From Streptomyces aidingensis (lineage in GTDB: Bacteria > Actinomycetota > Actinomycetes > Streptomycetales > Streptomycetaceae): a stretch of DNA of 64,000 nt. The position numbers and the translations under genes were made by a program. Of this stretch, positions 41,992-50,088 are shown piece by piece; the first letter of the stretch is position 1; the number at the start of each line of letters is the position of its first letter. Under the pieces are notes generated by a model. It searched no databases, was not told where the DNA came from, and worked only from the letters and a program-made list of their open reading frames with translations. The stretch spans positions 254,274 through 318,273 of the forward strand of contig NZ_FOLM01000003.1 of NCBI RefSeq assembly GCF_900112355.1, read 5' to 3'.

Positions 41992-42243
41992 ATGCGGACA
42001 CGAGCACAGGGCAGCCGGGAGCGGGCGGGCGGTGCCCGGGGCTTCTTCACCCCGGGCCGGATCGCCGCCTTGGTGATCATCGCCGTGACCCTGGTCTTCG
42101 TCTTCCAGAACACCGGAGAAGTCGAGATCCGGCTGCTGATCCCCGAAGTGACCATGCCGCTGTGGCTGGCCCTGTTCGGCACCCTGCTGATCGGCGGGCT
42201 GACCGGCGCGGTACTCGCCATGCGGCGCCGCCCCGGACGCTAG
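41992..42243 (+). CDS. LapA/DUF1049-family membrane protein
   Basis: 83 aa. Two spans around residues 22-40 and 54-76 with the family motif VFQNTGEVEIRLLIPEVTMP between them and a basic tail (RRRPGR). Matches the lipopolysaccharide assembly protein A domain family, which in Gram-positives has no known role. GGAGA precedes ATG 41992. Confidence 0.82.
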   Translation: MRTRAQGSRERAGGARGFFTPGRIAALVIIAVTLVFVFQNTGEVEIRLLIPEVTMPLWLALFGTLLIGGLTGAVLAMRRRPGR

Positions 42244-42254
42244 CCGCCGCCCAT

Positions 42255-42292
42255 GGCCGCCCCCGCCGCGGTGTTCTCCGGCGGGCGCGGCC
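42255..42292. terminator. Bidirectional terminator
   Basis: 14-bp stem with one mismatch (42255-42268 with 42279-42292) between the convergent lapA-like and methyltransferase genes. Confidence 0.6.
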
Positions 42293-42295
42293 GGC

Positions 42296-43150
42296 TCAGG
42301 GGGCGCAGAGGACCTCGCCGTGGGGGACGGCGAACCAGGCGTCCGGATCGGAGCCCCAGACGCGCCAGCTCTCCGCGACGGCGGAGAGCTCCCCGGGCGT
42401 GGCGTGGCCGCCGGCCACCGCCAGCCGGGCGTAGTCCGAGTCCACCGTGCGGTCCGCCCACAGGGCGCTCCACCAGGCCCGGTCCTCCGGGGTGGCGAAG
42501 CACCAGACGGACGCCGTGGCGGTGATCTCCCGGAACCCGGCCGCCCGGGCCCAGGCCGCCAGCCGGCGTCCGGCGTCCGGTTCGCCGCCGGCCGCCCGGG
42601 CCACCCGCCGGTACAGCCGCTGCCAGTGGTCCATACCGGAGGAGGCCGGATACCAGTGCATCGCCGCGTAGTCGGCGTCCCGCACCGCCACCGTGCCGCC
42701 CGGCCGGCACACCCGGCGCAGCTCGCGCAGCGCCGCCACCGGGTCGGCCAGATGCTGGAGCACCTGATGGGCGTGGACCACGTCGAAGGAGGCGTCCGGG
42801 AAGTCCAGGGCCGACACGTCCCCGGTGACAAAGCGGAGGTTGTCCAGTCCGCGCGCCGCGGCCTCGGCGCGCGCGGTGTCCAGGACCCCGGCGGCGGCGT
42901 CCAGCCCCGTCACCGGGCCGGGCGCCACCAGCGAGGCCAGATCCGCGGTCAGCGTGCCCGGCCCGCAGCCCACGTCCAGCACCGACAGCCCGGCGCGCAG
43001 CCGGGGCAGCAGGTATCCGGCGGAGTTCTCCGCGGTCCGCCGGCGGTGCGAACGCAGCACCGATTCATGGTGCCCATGGGTGTACACCGCCTGCGGCGCC
43101 GACTGCGCGGGTGTCTGCGCGGTTGTGTGCGGTGTGGTCTGCGACGACAT
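42296..43150 (-). CDS. UbiE/MenG-like SAM-dependent methyltransferase
   Basis: 284 aa. Motif I VLDVGCGPGTLTADL, TGLDAAAGVLDTAR, RFVTGDVSALDFPD, VVHAHQVLQHLADP and CRPGGTVAVRDADY show a class I methyltransferase of the Methyltransf_11 type. GGAGGGAG lies ahead of ATG 43150. The substrate is not evident. Divergent from the MBL-fold gene across a locally AT-rich 200 bp. Confidence 0.85.
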   Translation of the reverse strand: MSSQTTPHTTAQTPAQSAPQAVYTHGHHESVLRSHRRRTAENSAGYLLPRLRAGLSVLDVGCGPGTLTADLASLVAPGPVTGLDAAAGVLDTARAEAAARGLDNLRFVTGDVSALDFPDASFDVVHAHQVLQHLADPVAALRELRRVCRPGGTVAVRDADYAAMHWYPASSGMDHWQRLYRRVARAAGGEPDAGRRLAAWARAAGFREITATASVWCFATPEDRAWWSALWADRTVDSDYARLAVAGGHATPGELSAVAESWRVWGSDPDAWFAVPHGEVLCAP

Positions 43151-43205
43151 GCCCTGCTCCCTCCCGAGGTGGACCGCCAGCCTGCCCCTCGTCTTGCATA
43201 GTGGT

Positions 43206-43213
43206 CAATATTG
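43206..43213. promoter_or_regulatory. AT-rich palindrome between divergent genes
   Basis: CAATATTG, an 8-bp perfect palindrome in the only AT-rich spot of the methyltransferase/MBL intergenic region (TGGTCAATATTGTTTCATC). Could be an operator or an AT-rich promoter core. Confidence 0.3.
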
Positions 43214-43349
43214 TTTCATCATGCGGACGATGCGGGCCCGGTTCACCGGTTCGGCGGCGCCGGGGTTGCCGCGCCCGGGCGGCGGCCGATGAGTGGGAAC
43301 AGACGCCTGCGCGGACCCGGCCGCCCGGCGCGGCAGAGGGGAGCAGCCC

Positions 43350-44390
43350 ATGACCGACCAGCGCCGGTACACCACCGGCGGCCCCGCGGCCGGGGGGCCC
43401 GGCCCGCGCGCGGTGCCGCGCCCGCTGGGCGTGCCCCGGGTCTGGCCGCGCAGCTTCGCCGACCGGCTCACCGCCCCGCTGCCCGGCCTGGCCGCCATGG
43501 TCCGCGCCGCCCGCCAGGGCACCCTGCGCCCGGCCCCGGAGACCCTGCCCGGCCCCGGTGAACTGCCCGTGGTCACCGAGCCGCTGCCGCCCGCCGACGC
43601 CGCCGGCACCTCCGTCACCTGGGCCGGTCATGCGAGCTGGGTGATCCGCACCGGCGGCCTGACCGTGCTGGCCGACCCGGTCTGGTCCCGGAAGATCCTG
43701 GCCACCCCGCCGCGGATCACCCCGGTCGGGGTCGCCTGGGAGCGGCTTCCCGAGATCGACGCCGTGGTGATCTCGCACAACCACTACGACCACCTGGACC
43801 TGCCCACCCTGCGCCGGCTGCCGCCGGACACCCCGCTGCTGGTGCCGGCCGGCCTGGGCCCCTGGTGCCGGCGGCGCGGCTTCACCCGGGTCACCGACCT
43901 GGACTGGTGGGAGACGGCCGAGCTGCCCGCCCGTCCGGAGTCCGCCGGAACCGTGCGGTTCGGCTTTGTGCCCGCCCACCACTGGTCCCGGCGCACCCTC
44001 ACCGACACCTGCCGCTCGCTGTGGGGCGGCTGGGTGCTCACCGGCCCCGCCGGGCACCGGGTCTACTTCGCCGGGGACACCGGCTACGGCCACTGGTTCT
44101 CCCAGATCGGCTCCCGCTGGCCGGGCATCGATCTGGCCCTGCTGCCGGTCGGCGCCTATGCGCCGCGCTGGATGCAGGGCAGCGTGCACACCGATCCGGA
44201 GGAGGCGGTGCGGGCCTGCGCGGATGTCGGGGCACGGCGGCTGGCGCCCATGCACTGGGGCGCCTTTCTGCTCTCCGGGGAACCGCCGCTGGAGCCGCTG
44301 CACCGGGTGCGGGCGGCCTGGGCCGCGGCCGGCCGCGCCCGGGAGGACCTGTGGGATCTGCCGGTCGGCGGCTCCCGCGTCCTGCCGTGA
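43350..44390 (+). CDS. NAPE-PLD-like MBL-fold hydrolase
   Basis: 346 aa. Metallo-beta-lactamase fold with SHNHYDHLD (HxHxDH-type motif as in NAPE-hydrolysing phospholipase D), VPAHHWS, FAGDTGYGHWF and MHWGAF as later ligands. The Pro/Arg-rich 45-residue N terminus is not part of the fold. AGGGGAG precedes ATG 43350. The family acts on phospholipid-like or acyl-homoserine-type esters; this member's substrate is unknown. Confidence 0.88.
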   Translation: MTDQRRYTTGGPAAGGPGPRAVPRPLGVPRVWPRSFADRLTAPLPGLAAMVRAARQGTLRPAPETLPGPGELPVVTEPLPPADAAGTSVTWAGHASWVIRTGGLTVLADPVWSRKILATPPRITPVGVAWERLPEIDAVVISHNHYDHLDLPTLRRLPPDTPLLVPAGLGPWCRRRGFTRVTDLDWWETAELPARPESAGTVRFGFVPAHHWSRRTLTDTCRSLWGGWVLTGPAGHRVYFAGDTGYGHWFSQIGSRWPGIDLALLPVGAYAPRWMQGSVHTDPEEAVRACADVGARRLAPMHWGAFLLSGEPPLEPLHRVRAAWAAAGRAREDLWDLPVGGSRVLP

Positions 44391-44422
44391 ACCGGGTGAG
44401 CCGGGTGAGCCGGGTGAGCCGG
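44387..44422 (+). repeat. Tandem 9-bp repeat at a gene end
   Basis: GTGAGCCGG three times (44396-44422), preceded by one variant copy GTGAACCGG (44387-44395) that includes the stop codon of the MBL-fold gene. Confidence 0.8.
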
Positions 44423-44432
44423 ATGAACGCGC

Positions 44433-44478
44433 GGCGGCCCGCCGGACCGCCCTTCCGTGTGCGATCCGGCGGGCCGCC
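44433..44478 (+). terminator. Terminator of the NAPE-PLD-like gene
   Basis: 14-bp perfect stem, GGCGGCCCGCCGGA (44433-44446) with 44465-44478, 18-nt loop. Confidence 0.7.
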
Positions 44479-44480
44479 GA

Positions 44481-44538
44481 TGACAAGCCTCCGGCCGCCG
44501 CCGGGCCTGCGGCGGCCGGACCGGGAAGCGGCTTGTCA
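44481..44538. repeat. Composite two-stem inverted repeat
   Basis: Outer arms TGACAAGCC (44481-44489) and GGCTTGTCA (44530-44538) enclose an inner 12-bp perfect stem (44490-44501 with 44509-44520, 7-nt loop). It starts three bases after the preceding terminator. Function unknown: second terminator, small RNA or binding site. Confidence 0.6.
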
Positions 44539-44692
44539 CCAGGGAAAGGCCGTACTGGGAGGAATCGGGTTCGCCGCCCGGACCAGTTCCTTGCCGCGGT
44601 GCTGCCGGCGGCGGTTGGCCGCCGGCGCCGGGCCCGGGGCGGTACGGCGCCGGTGACGCCGTCCGCCCCCCTGCTGTCATGCGGGGTTGCGG

Positions 44693-44723
44693 AAAAACGT
44701 AGTGGCCGCGGCGGAGCCGCGGC
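44693..44723 (-). terminator. Intrinsic terminator of the first LysR gene
   Basis: 8-bp stem GCCGCGGC (44705-44712) with 44716-44723, loop of 3, followed on the minus strand within eight bases by a run of five T (44693-44697). Confidence 0.7.
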
Positions 44724-44783
44724 ACCTCTCAAAGAACCCCTCTCGCCGCGCTATGACTCCGCCACCCGCCGCCGCCCCGCGGC

Positions 44784-45743
44784 TCAGCCGGTGGTGCCGT
44801 AGCGGGCGTTGCCGGAGAGCCAGCGGGCGTAGACGGGATTGCGGCGGGCGGCCTCGCGGTGCACCCCTCTGGCGTGCACCAGCACCCCGGGCGCGGCGCG
44901 CGCGGCGATCGCGGCGGGATGCCAGCCCAGCAGGTGGCGCCAGCTCAGCGGGGTTCCGGCCAGCGGTACGGTGACGATCCCGGGGGTGGGCGGGAAGGTC
45001 GCCCGGCAGGGCGCCACCGCCCGCCCGAGCTGCACCAGATGGACACAGGCCGAGGTGTCCATCTCGTAGACCGAGGCCGGGGTGAAGCCGGCCCGTGCGC
45101 AGGCCGCCGAGAAGCAGTCGCCGAAGCAGCCGTCCCCGGGGGCGTCCACCCACTGCTCGCCGGAGAGCCGGCCCAGCTCGATCTCCGGCTCCTTGCCCAG
45201 CGGATGGTCCTCGGCGAGCATCACGAAGATCGGGTCGCGGCCCACGGTGCGCCAGCTCAGTTGGTCGTCGGCGGGCGGGGTGGACTCGCCGCAGGTGCCC
45301 ACCATGGCGAAGTCCAGCCGCCCGGCCACCACCAGTTCGCTCAGCTCCTCCACCGACCAGCTTGTCACCGTGGAGATGGCGGCCCGCGGATTGGTGGTGG
45401 CGAGCGCGTCCACCAGGCCGCCGAGCATCGGGCCATGGGTGCCGCCGAGCCGGAACCGGGGCAGGTCCTCCAGGGTGTTGGCGAACCGCACCGCCTCCTC
45501 CTGGAGCTCGCGCACCGCCGGCAGCAGCACCCGGGCGCGGTCCAGCACCAGCTCGCCGAGGGCGGTGGGCCGGGCGCCGTGCCGGCCGCGTTCGAACAGG
45601 GGGCCGCCCAGCGCCCGTTCGATCCGCTTCAACTGCGCGCTGAGTGCCGACTGGGCCAGCCCCAGGCTGGTGGCCGCTCGGGTCAGGCTCCCCGCGTCGT
45701 CTATCGCGCGGATGATCCTGAGGTGGCGCAACTCCAGATCCAT
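44784..45743 (-). CDS. LysR-family transcriptional regulator (paralogue A)
   Basis: 319 aa. N-terminal winged HTH (LRHLRIIRAIDDAGSLTRAA, then LGLAQSALSAQLKRIERALG) and a LysR effector domain. The effector half contains the cysteine cluster GDGCFGDCFSAACARAGF, shared with the second LysR in this window (48905-49867). -10-like AATAAT on the minus strand ends 8 nt before the ATG with no ribosome site, so it is probably leaderless. It follows the S1 protease gene on the same strand after a terminator. Target genes unknown. Confidence 0.9.
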   Translation of the reverse strand: MDLELRHLRIIRAIDDAGSLTRAATSLGLAQSALSAQLKRIERALGGPLFERGRHGARPTALGELVLDRARVLLPAVRELQEEAVRFANTLEDLPRFRLGGTHGPMLGGLVDALATTNPRAAISTVTSWSVEELSELVVAGRLDFAMVGTCGESTPPADDQLSWRTVGRDPIFVMLAEDHPLGKEPEIELGRLSGEQWVDAPGDGCFGDCFSAACARAGFTPASVYEMDTSACVHLVQLGRAVAPCRATFPPTPGIVTVPLAGTPLSWRHLLGWHPAAIAARAAPGVLVHARGVHREAARRNPVYARWLSGNARYGTTG

Positions 45744-45809
45744 GCGGGGAAATTATTGCCACCCCTCGTGACCGGGCAAGAGCGGGCGGCCACCCGCGGG
45801 CACACCGGT

Positions 45810-45845
45810 GCGGCCCGCCGCGCCCGAAGGGCTGCGGCGGGCCGC
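45810..45845 (-). terminator. Terminator of the S1 protease gene
   Basis: 12-bp perfect stem, GCGGCCCGCCGC (45810-45821) with 45834-45845. Confidence 0.68.
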
Positions 45846-45930
45846 CGTGTGAGCCGTACACACGCCGCCGGCCTGCGGTGATCGGGGGAGGGGCAGGGCC
45901 GCGGCCGGCCGGTCCCGTTCCCGGTGCCGC

Positions 45931-47454
45931 CTACGGCCGGTCGAGACCCAGGGTGTACGAGCCGGAGCCGCTGTAGGCGTGCACGATCCAGCGGTAGTAG
46001 CCGGAGGTGCCGCTGTAGCCGACCGTCTCGTCGGCGGCGGAGGTGATGCCGCGCGCCACGGTCGTCCAGCTGGACCCGCTCCACTTCTGGAGGTAGAGGT
46101 CGAAGTCGCTGCCGCTGGGGCCGTCCAGGCAGCCGCGGTGGGTGCCGGAGGACGAGGAGTAGTAGTAGGAGCCGTTCGGCTGGACCGCCTGGCCGCCGCT
46201 GCTCAGCGAGCCGCTGTGGGTGGACTCGTAGCCGGAGCAGCCGGTGGGCGGGTCGGGGTCGCCGCCGCCGGAGGTGACCAGGGTCAGCCCGTAGGCGGAG
46301 AGGATCTCGTTGATCGGCTGGTGGTAGGTGGTACCGCCGATGGAGCAGTTGCCGGAGCCGCCGGAGGTGACGCCCTGCGCCTGGCTGCCGGAGATGTAGG
46401 AGCCGCCGGAGTCACCCGGCTCGGCGCACACCGAGGTACGGGTCACGCCGGTGATGGTGCCCTCCGGGTAGGTGACGCTGGTGTTGTGCTGCTGGATGGT
46501 GCCGCAGTGCCAGCCCGTGGTGGAGCCGGACCGGCAGATCGAGGCGCCGACCGCGGCCTGGGTGGAGCCCGAGACGGTCACGTTGGCGCCGCCGCTGCCC
46601 CGCACATACGGGGTCACGGTCCAGTTGGAGTTCACCGCGACCCAGGCCATGTCGTTGCCGGGGAAGCTGGAGGCCTGGAAGGTGCCCTGCGCGACGCGGT
46701 TGTGGCCGCTGGTGGAGGCACCCGCCCGGCCGCAGTGGCCGGCCGTGGCATAGCCCTGGGTGGAGCCGCGGGTGACCGGGAAACCGATCGAGCAGCGTCC
46801 GGAGTTGTTGATGTAGTACGCCTCGCCGCCGCGCAGGTCGTAGTACGGGCGGGGGGACTCGCCGGAGCGCACGATCTTCACATCGCCCGCGTCCAGGCCG
46901 GCCGCGGACACGAACTCCTTCGCCGCCGCGGTCTTCTTGGCATGCAGCACCACGGTGTTGCTGGTGACGTCCACGTACCAGACGGGGGCGTCGGTGGTGG
47001 CCCGCTCGGCGCTCGCCCGGTCCAGCGCCCGCTTGACGGCGTTGAGTTCGGCCAGGCTGTCGTCCACCACCTCGGCGGTGGCGCCGGCGGCCTCGATCGC
47101 CTCCGCCTCGGCGGCGTCCGTGGTGGCCACCACGATCTCGTCCGAGGTCTTGCCGGTCACCCAGGAACCGGCCCAGCTCGCGCCGAGTTCGGCGCGCAGT
47201 CCGGCCTCCTCCTTGCCGGCCTTGAACTCGTTGGTGATCCGGGTCCTGGCCTGCGCCTCGGTGAGGCCCAGGTCGCGCTGCATGGCCTTGAGCATGCCGG
47301 CCGGCAGCTTCTCCGTGGCCTGGGCGGCAGCGCGTTCTGCCGCCTGGTCGGCGGTCTCGGCTGCGGACGGACCGGCTGCCGCGGGTGTGGCGGTGAGGGT
47401 CAGCGCGGCTATCGCGATGCCTCCCGCGAACAGCGCACCACGTCTGCGATGCAT
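45931..47454 (-). CDS. Secreted S1-family serine protease (streptogrisin C-like) with C-terminal domain
   Basis: 507 aa. Signal peptide (cleavage expected near residue 27), alpha-lytic-type pro-region (about 30-200), then the chymotrypsin-fold protease with His240 (TAGHC), Asp268 (GNDMAWV) and Ser349 (EPGDSGGS). A linker (GGGDPDPPTGC) leads to a roughly 100-residue beta domain (406-507) of the bacterial pre-peptidase type. Start ATG 47454 is preceded by GAGGAG. Extracellular protein digestion. A 20-bp dyad lies 57-76 bp upstream. Confidence 0.94.
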   Translation of the reverse strand: MHRRRGALFAGGIAIAALTLTATPAAAGPSAAETADQAAERAAAQATEKLPAGMLKAMQRDLGLTEAQARTRITNEFKAGKEEAGLRAELGASWAGSWVTGKTSDEIVVATTDAAEAEAIEAAGATAEVVDDSLAELNAVKRALDRASAERATTDAPVWYVDVTSNTVVLHAKKTAAAKEFVSAAGLDAGDVKIVRSGESPRPYYDLRGGEAYYINNSGRCSIGFPVTRGSTQGYATAGHCGRAGASTSGHNRVAQGTFQASSFPGNDMAWVAVNSNWTVTPYVRGSGGANVTVSGSTQAAVGASICRSGSTTGWHCGTIQQHNTSVTYPEGTITGVTRTSVCAEPGDSGGSYISGSQAQGVTSGGSGNCSIGGTTYHQPINEILSAYGLTLVTSGGGDPDPPTGCSGYESTHSGSLSSGGQAVQPNGSYYYSSSSGTHRGCLDGPSGSDFDLYLQKWSGSSWTTVARGITSAADETVGYSGTSGYYRWIVHAYSGSGSYTLGLDRP

Positions 47455-47510
47455 GAGGGGTCTCCTCAATCTCGGTGGGGGGTTGCCCGGAACCGTAGTT
47501 GACCCCTTGC

Positions 47511-47530
47511 GCTGACGGGTACACGTCAGC
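47511..47530 (-). promoter_or_regulatory. Dyad upstream of the S1 protease gene
   Basis: GCTGACGGGTACACGTCAGC: 7-bp perfect outer arms and a GTAC core, one mismatch pair. It lies upstream of a -10-like TACGGT (minus strand, 47492-47497). Confidence 0.5.
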
Positions 47531-47824
47531 TCGGTCCTGCCGCGGCGTTATACCTTCCGCGCCGGTGCCGGTCATGGGTGTGGTGGCCGGCCGTGCGGAG
47601 GAGGGGCCGGCCGCCGGATTGCGGTGCCGTGGGGAGATGTGGGCGAAGCGTCGGTTTCAGCCCGATGTGCCCCATGAAGTATGTGATTTATGTTCCTCTT
47701 GTCGGCATTTCGGTGACACCTCCGGGGTGGTGCGGTGTCCCGTGGGCGGTGGTGGGGCGCCCGCCGCGGCGATCCGCCCGCGCGTGAGCCAAGGGGAAAT
47801 ATGTGGCGCAACACCCATGGATGG

Positions 47825-47837
47825 TGACGTACCGTCA
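47825..47837 (+). promoter_or_regulatory. Dyad upstream of the subtilase fragment
   Basis: TGACGTACCGTCA: 5-bp arms, 3-bp centre, with the same half-site as the dyad at 47511-47530 but shorter spacing. Confidence 0.4.
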
Positions 47838-47905
47838 TGGACCTCTCCGGCCGCCGCGTGTTTGCCTGACGGCCCGGCGCATCCCCGTCCAGAAAGAGAC
47901 AGCCC

Positions 47906-48862
47906 ATGCGCAGAGCACCATGGACAGCCGGCATGCTCGCCGCATCCCTGCTGGCCGCCGCGTTGCCGGCGGCCGCCTCGGCGGCCGCCTCGGCGGCCGG
48001 CCCGGCGGCCGGCCCGGACACCGGGGCACCGGCCGGGCGCGCGGCGGCGCACTCCGTCACGCTGCTCACCGGCGACCGGGTCGAGACCGACGGCCAGGGC
48101 CGGGTGCTGGCGATCCACCCGGCGGACGGCCGCGCGGACATCTCCGTGTCGGTGCGCGGCGACGACGACCACACCTATGTCGTCCCGCGCGACGCCGCCG
48201 CCCTGATCCGCTCCGGCACCCTGGACCGCCGCCTGTTCGACGTGCGCGGCCTGGTCCGGGCCGGCTACGACGACGACCGCAGAGACGATCTGCCGCTCAT
48301 CGTCACCTACGACGACACGGCCGGCCGGGACAGCGGCCCCTTCGGCACCTCCCCGGCCGGTGCGCACCGGCCGCTGCCCAGCATCGGCGGCGCGGCGGTC
48401 GGCGTCGGCAAGGAGCAGACCGACGCCGTCTGGCAGCGGCTCACCGCCGGGGACGACGGCCCCGCCCCGCTCGCCGCCGACGGCATCGAGCGGATCTGGC
48501 TGGACACCCCCTACCAGGCCGCCCTCGACCACAGCGTTCCGCAGATCGGCGCCCCCGAGGCATGGCGGGCCGGCCACGACGGCACCGGCATCACCATCGC
48601 CGTGCTGGACACCGGAGTGGACCAGACCCATCCCGACCTCCGGGGCCGCGAGGCCGCCCAGCAGGACTTCACCGGCGCCGACGACCCGGTGGACCGCTTC
48701 GGGCACGGCACCCATGTGGCCTCCATCGCGGCCGGCAGCGGCGAACTCTCCGACGGCACCTACACCGGCACCGCGCCCGGCGCCCGCTACCTGGACGGCA
48801 AGGTGCTCAACGACAGCGGCGTCGGCCAGGCGTCGTGGATCATCGCCGGCATGGAGTGGGCC
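47906..48862 (+). pseudogene. Truncated S8 subtilase (no catalytic serine region)
   Basis: 319 codons look real: signal peptide (MRRAPWTAGMLAAS), inhibitor-like pro-region with VTLLTGDRVETD, and the start of the peptidase domain with catalytic Asp235 (VLDTGVDQTHPD) and His270 (FGHGTHVAS). After GQASWIIAGMEWA the protein similarity stops abruptly; the region that should give VSMSLGG, the oxyanion Asn and GTSMA is absent, and the LysR gene on the other strand begins 43 bp later. Relatives are usually 1,000 aa or more. The frame stays open on the far side only as antisense of LysR. I read it as a remnant left by a deletion or insertion. Confidence 0.8.
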
Positions 48863-48904
48863 CGGCGTCGTTCCGCACGGCGGAGCGGCGCCGGGCCGCC
48901 GGCC

Positions 48905-49867
48905 TCAGGCGGCCGGGCCGTAGCCGGGGTGCTGGGGAAGCCAGGCGGCGTAGACGGGGTTGCGGGCCAGCGCGTCGCCGTACGCCGTCCGGGCCACCGC
49001 GGCGACGGTGCCGGCGGCGTCCGCGGCCGGCGAGCCCGGCTGCCAGCCCAGCAGATGGCGCCAGCTCAGCGGGGTGCCGGCCAGCGGCAGGGTGACGATG
49101 CCCGGGGCCGGGGCGAAGGTGGCCCGGCACAGTCCCACCGCGCGGCCGAGCTGGATGAGGTGGAGACAGGAGGAGATCTCCGACTCCAGCAGGGAGGTGG
49201 GATGGAACCCGGCGCGGGCGCAGGCGGTGGCGAAGCAGTCGCCGAAGCAGCCGTCGCCGGGGGCGCTGGCCCAGCGTTCGGCGGCGAGGTCACGCAGGTC
49301 GAGTTCGCTCCGGCCGGCCAGCGGGTGGGTCTCGGAGAGCATGACGAAGACCGGGTCGGTGCCCAGGGCCCGCCAGGTGAGCCGGTCGGCGAGCGGCGCC
49401 TGGCCGGTGCTGCCGCAGACGCCGATCAGCGCGTAGTCCAGGCGGGCCTCGGCGGTCAGGGTGCTGATCTCGTCGACGGACCAGGAGGTCTGCACGGAGA
49501 CCGGCAGATCGGGCAGGTCACGGGAGAGCCGGTCCACCAGGCCGGCCAGCAGCGGGCCGTGGGTGCCGCCCAGCCGCAGCCGGCGCAGGGCGGGAGCGGA
49601 GCGGGCCAGGCGGATGGCCTCGGCCTGGAGTTCGCTGACCGCGGGCAGGACCACCCGGGCGCGTTCCACCACCAGCTCGCCGAGCGGGGTGAGCCGGGCC
49701 CCGGAGTGGTCGCGGACGAACAGCGGGCCGCCCAGCAGCCGTTCGATGCGCTGGAGCTGGGTGGTGAGAGCGGGCTGGGCCAGTCCCAGTTCGCCCGCCG
49801 CCTTGGTGAGGCTGCCCGCGTCGGCTATCGCCCGGACGGTACGCAGATGCCGCAGCTCCAGATTCAT
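48905..49867 (-). CDS. LysR-family transcriptional regulator (paralogue B)
   Basis: 320 aa, clearly related to the LysR at 44784-45743 along its whole length: same N terminus (LELRHLRxxRAI), the same GGTHGPxLxGLVD stretch, GDGCFGDCF cysteine cluster and TPLSWRHLLGW. Start ATG 49867. It lies downstream of the GH16 gene on the same strand after a strong terminator, and its 3' end abuts the broken subtilase. Targets unknown; the shared cysteines suggest a common ligand or redox input. Confidence 0.9.
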   Translation of the reverse strand: MNLELRHLRTVRAIADAGSLTKAAGELGLAQPALTTQLQRIERLLGGPLFVRDHSGARLTPLGELVVERARVVLPAVSELQAEAIRLARSAPALRRLRLGGTHGPLLAGLVDRLSRDLPDLPVSVQTSWSVDEISTLTAEARLDYALIGVCGSTGQAPLADRLTWRALGTDPVFVMLSETHPLAGRSELDLRDLAAERWASAPGDGCFGDCFATACARAGFHPTSLLESEISSCLHLIQLGRAVGLCRATFAPAPGIVTLPLAGTPLSWRHLLGWQPGSPAADAAGTVAAVARTAYGDALARNPVYAAWLPQHPGYGPAA

Positions 49868-50008
49868 ACGTTCTCGCTTCCGGGTATCGGCCGTGCCGTC
49901 CGCAGTCCGCGTCCGGCCGCCGCGCCGCGACCGCCGGCCGGGGGCGGTACCGGGACGGTAGGACACCCGTCCGCTGGGCGGCAAGAGTGTTCGGACTGCG
50001 GACGGGCG

Positions 50009-50049
50009 CCGGCCCTCCGGGCGCTGCGGTGCGGCGCCCGGAGGGCCGG
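50009..50049 (-). terminator. Terminator of the GH16 gene
   Basis: 16-bp perfect stem, CCGGCCCTCCGGGCGC (50009-50024) with 50034-50049, 9-nt loop, 40 bp past the stop. Confidence 0.78.
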
Positions 50050-50088
50050 TGACGTGGGGTGGGAGCAGTGAGGGCGGCGGGGCGCCGG

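Larger units (their letters stand above)
44391..44783. other. Structured gene-free stretch
   Basis: 393 bp without a gene. From left to right it holds the end of the 9-bp repeats, a terminator (44433-44478), a large composite hairpin (44481-44538) and the terminator of the leftward LysR gene (44705-44723). Confidence 0.6.
47455..47905. other. Divergent intergenic region between two secreted-protease genes
   Basis: 451 bp without a gene. Two dyads with TGACG/CGTCA half-sites lie near each gene (47511-47530 and 47825-47837). A locally AT-richer spot near 47680-47720 may hold a promoter. Confidence 0.5.

Noticed and set aside
48863..50071. Continuation of the subtilase frame
   Set aside because: Open only because it is antisense to the LysR gene; no subtilase motif is present.
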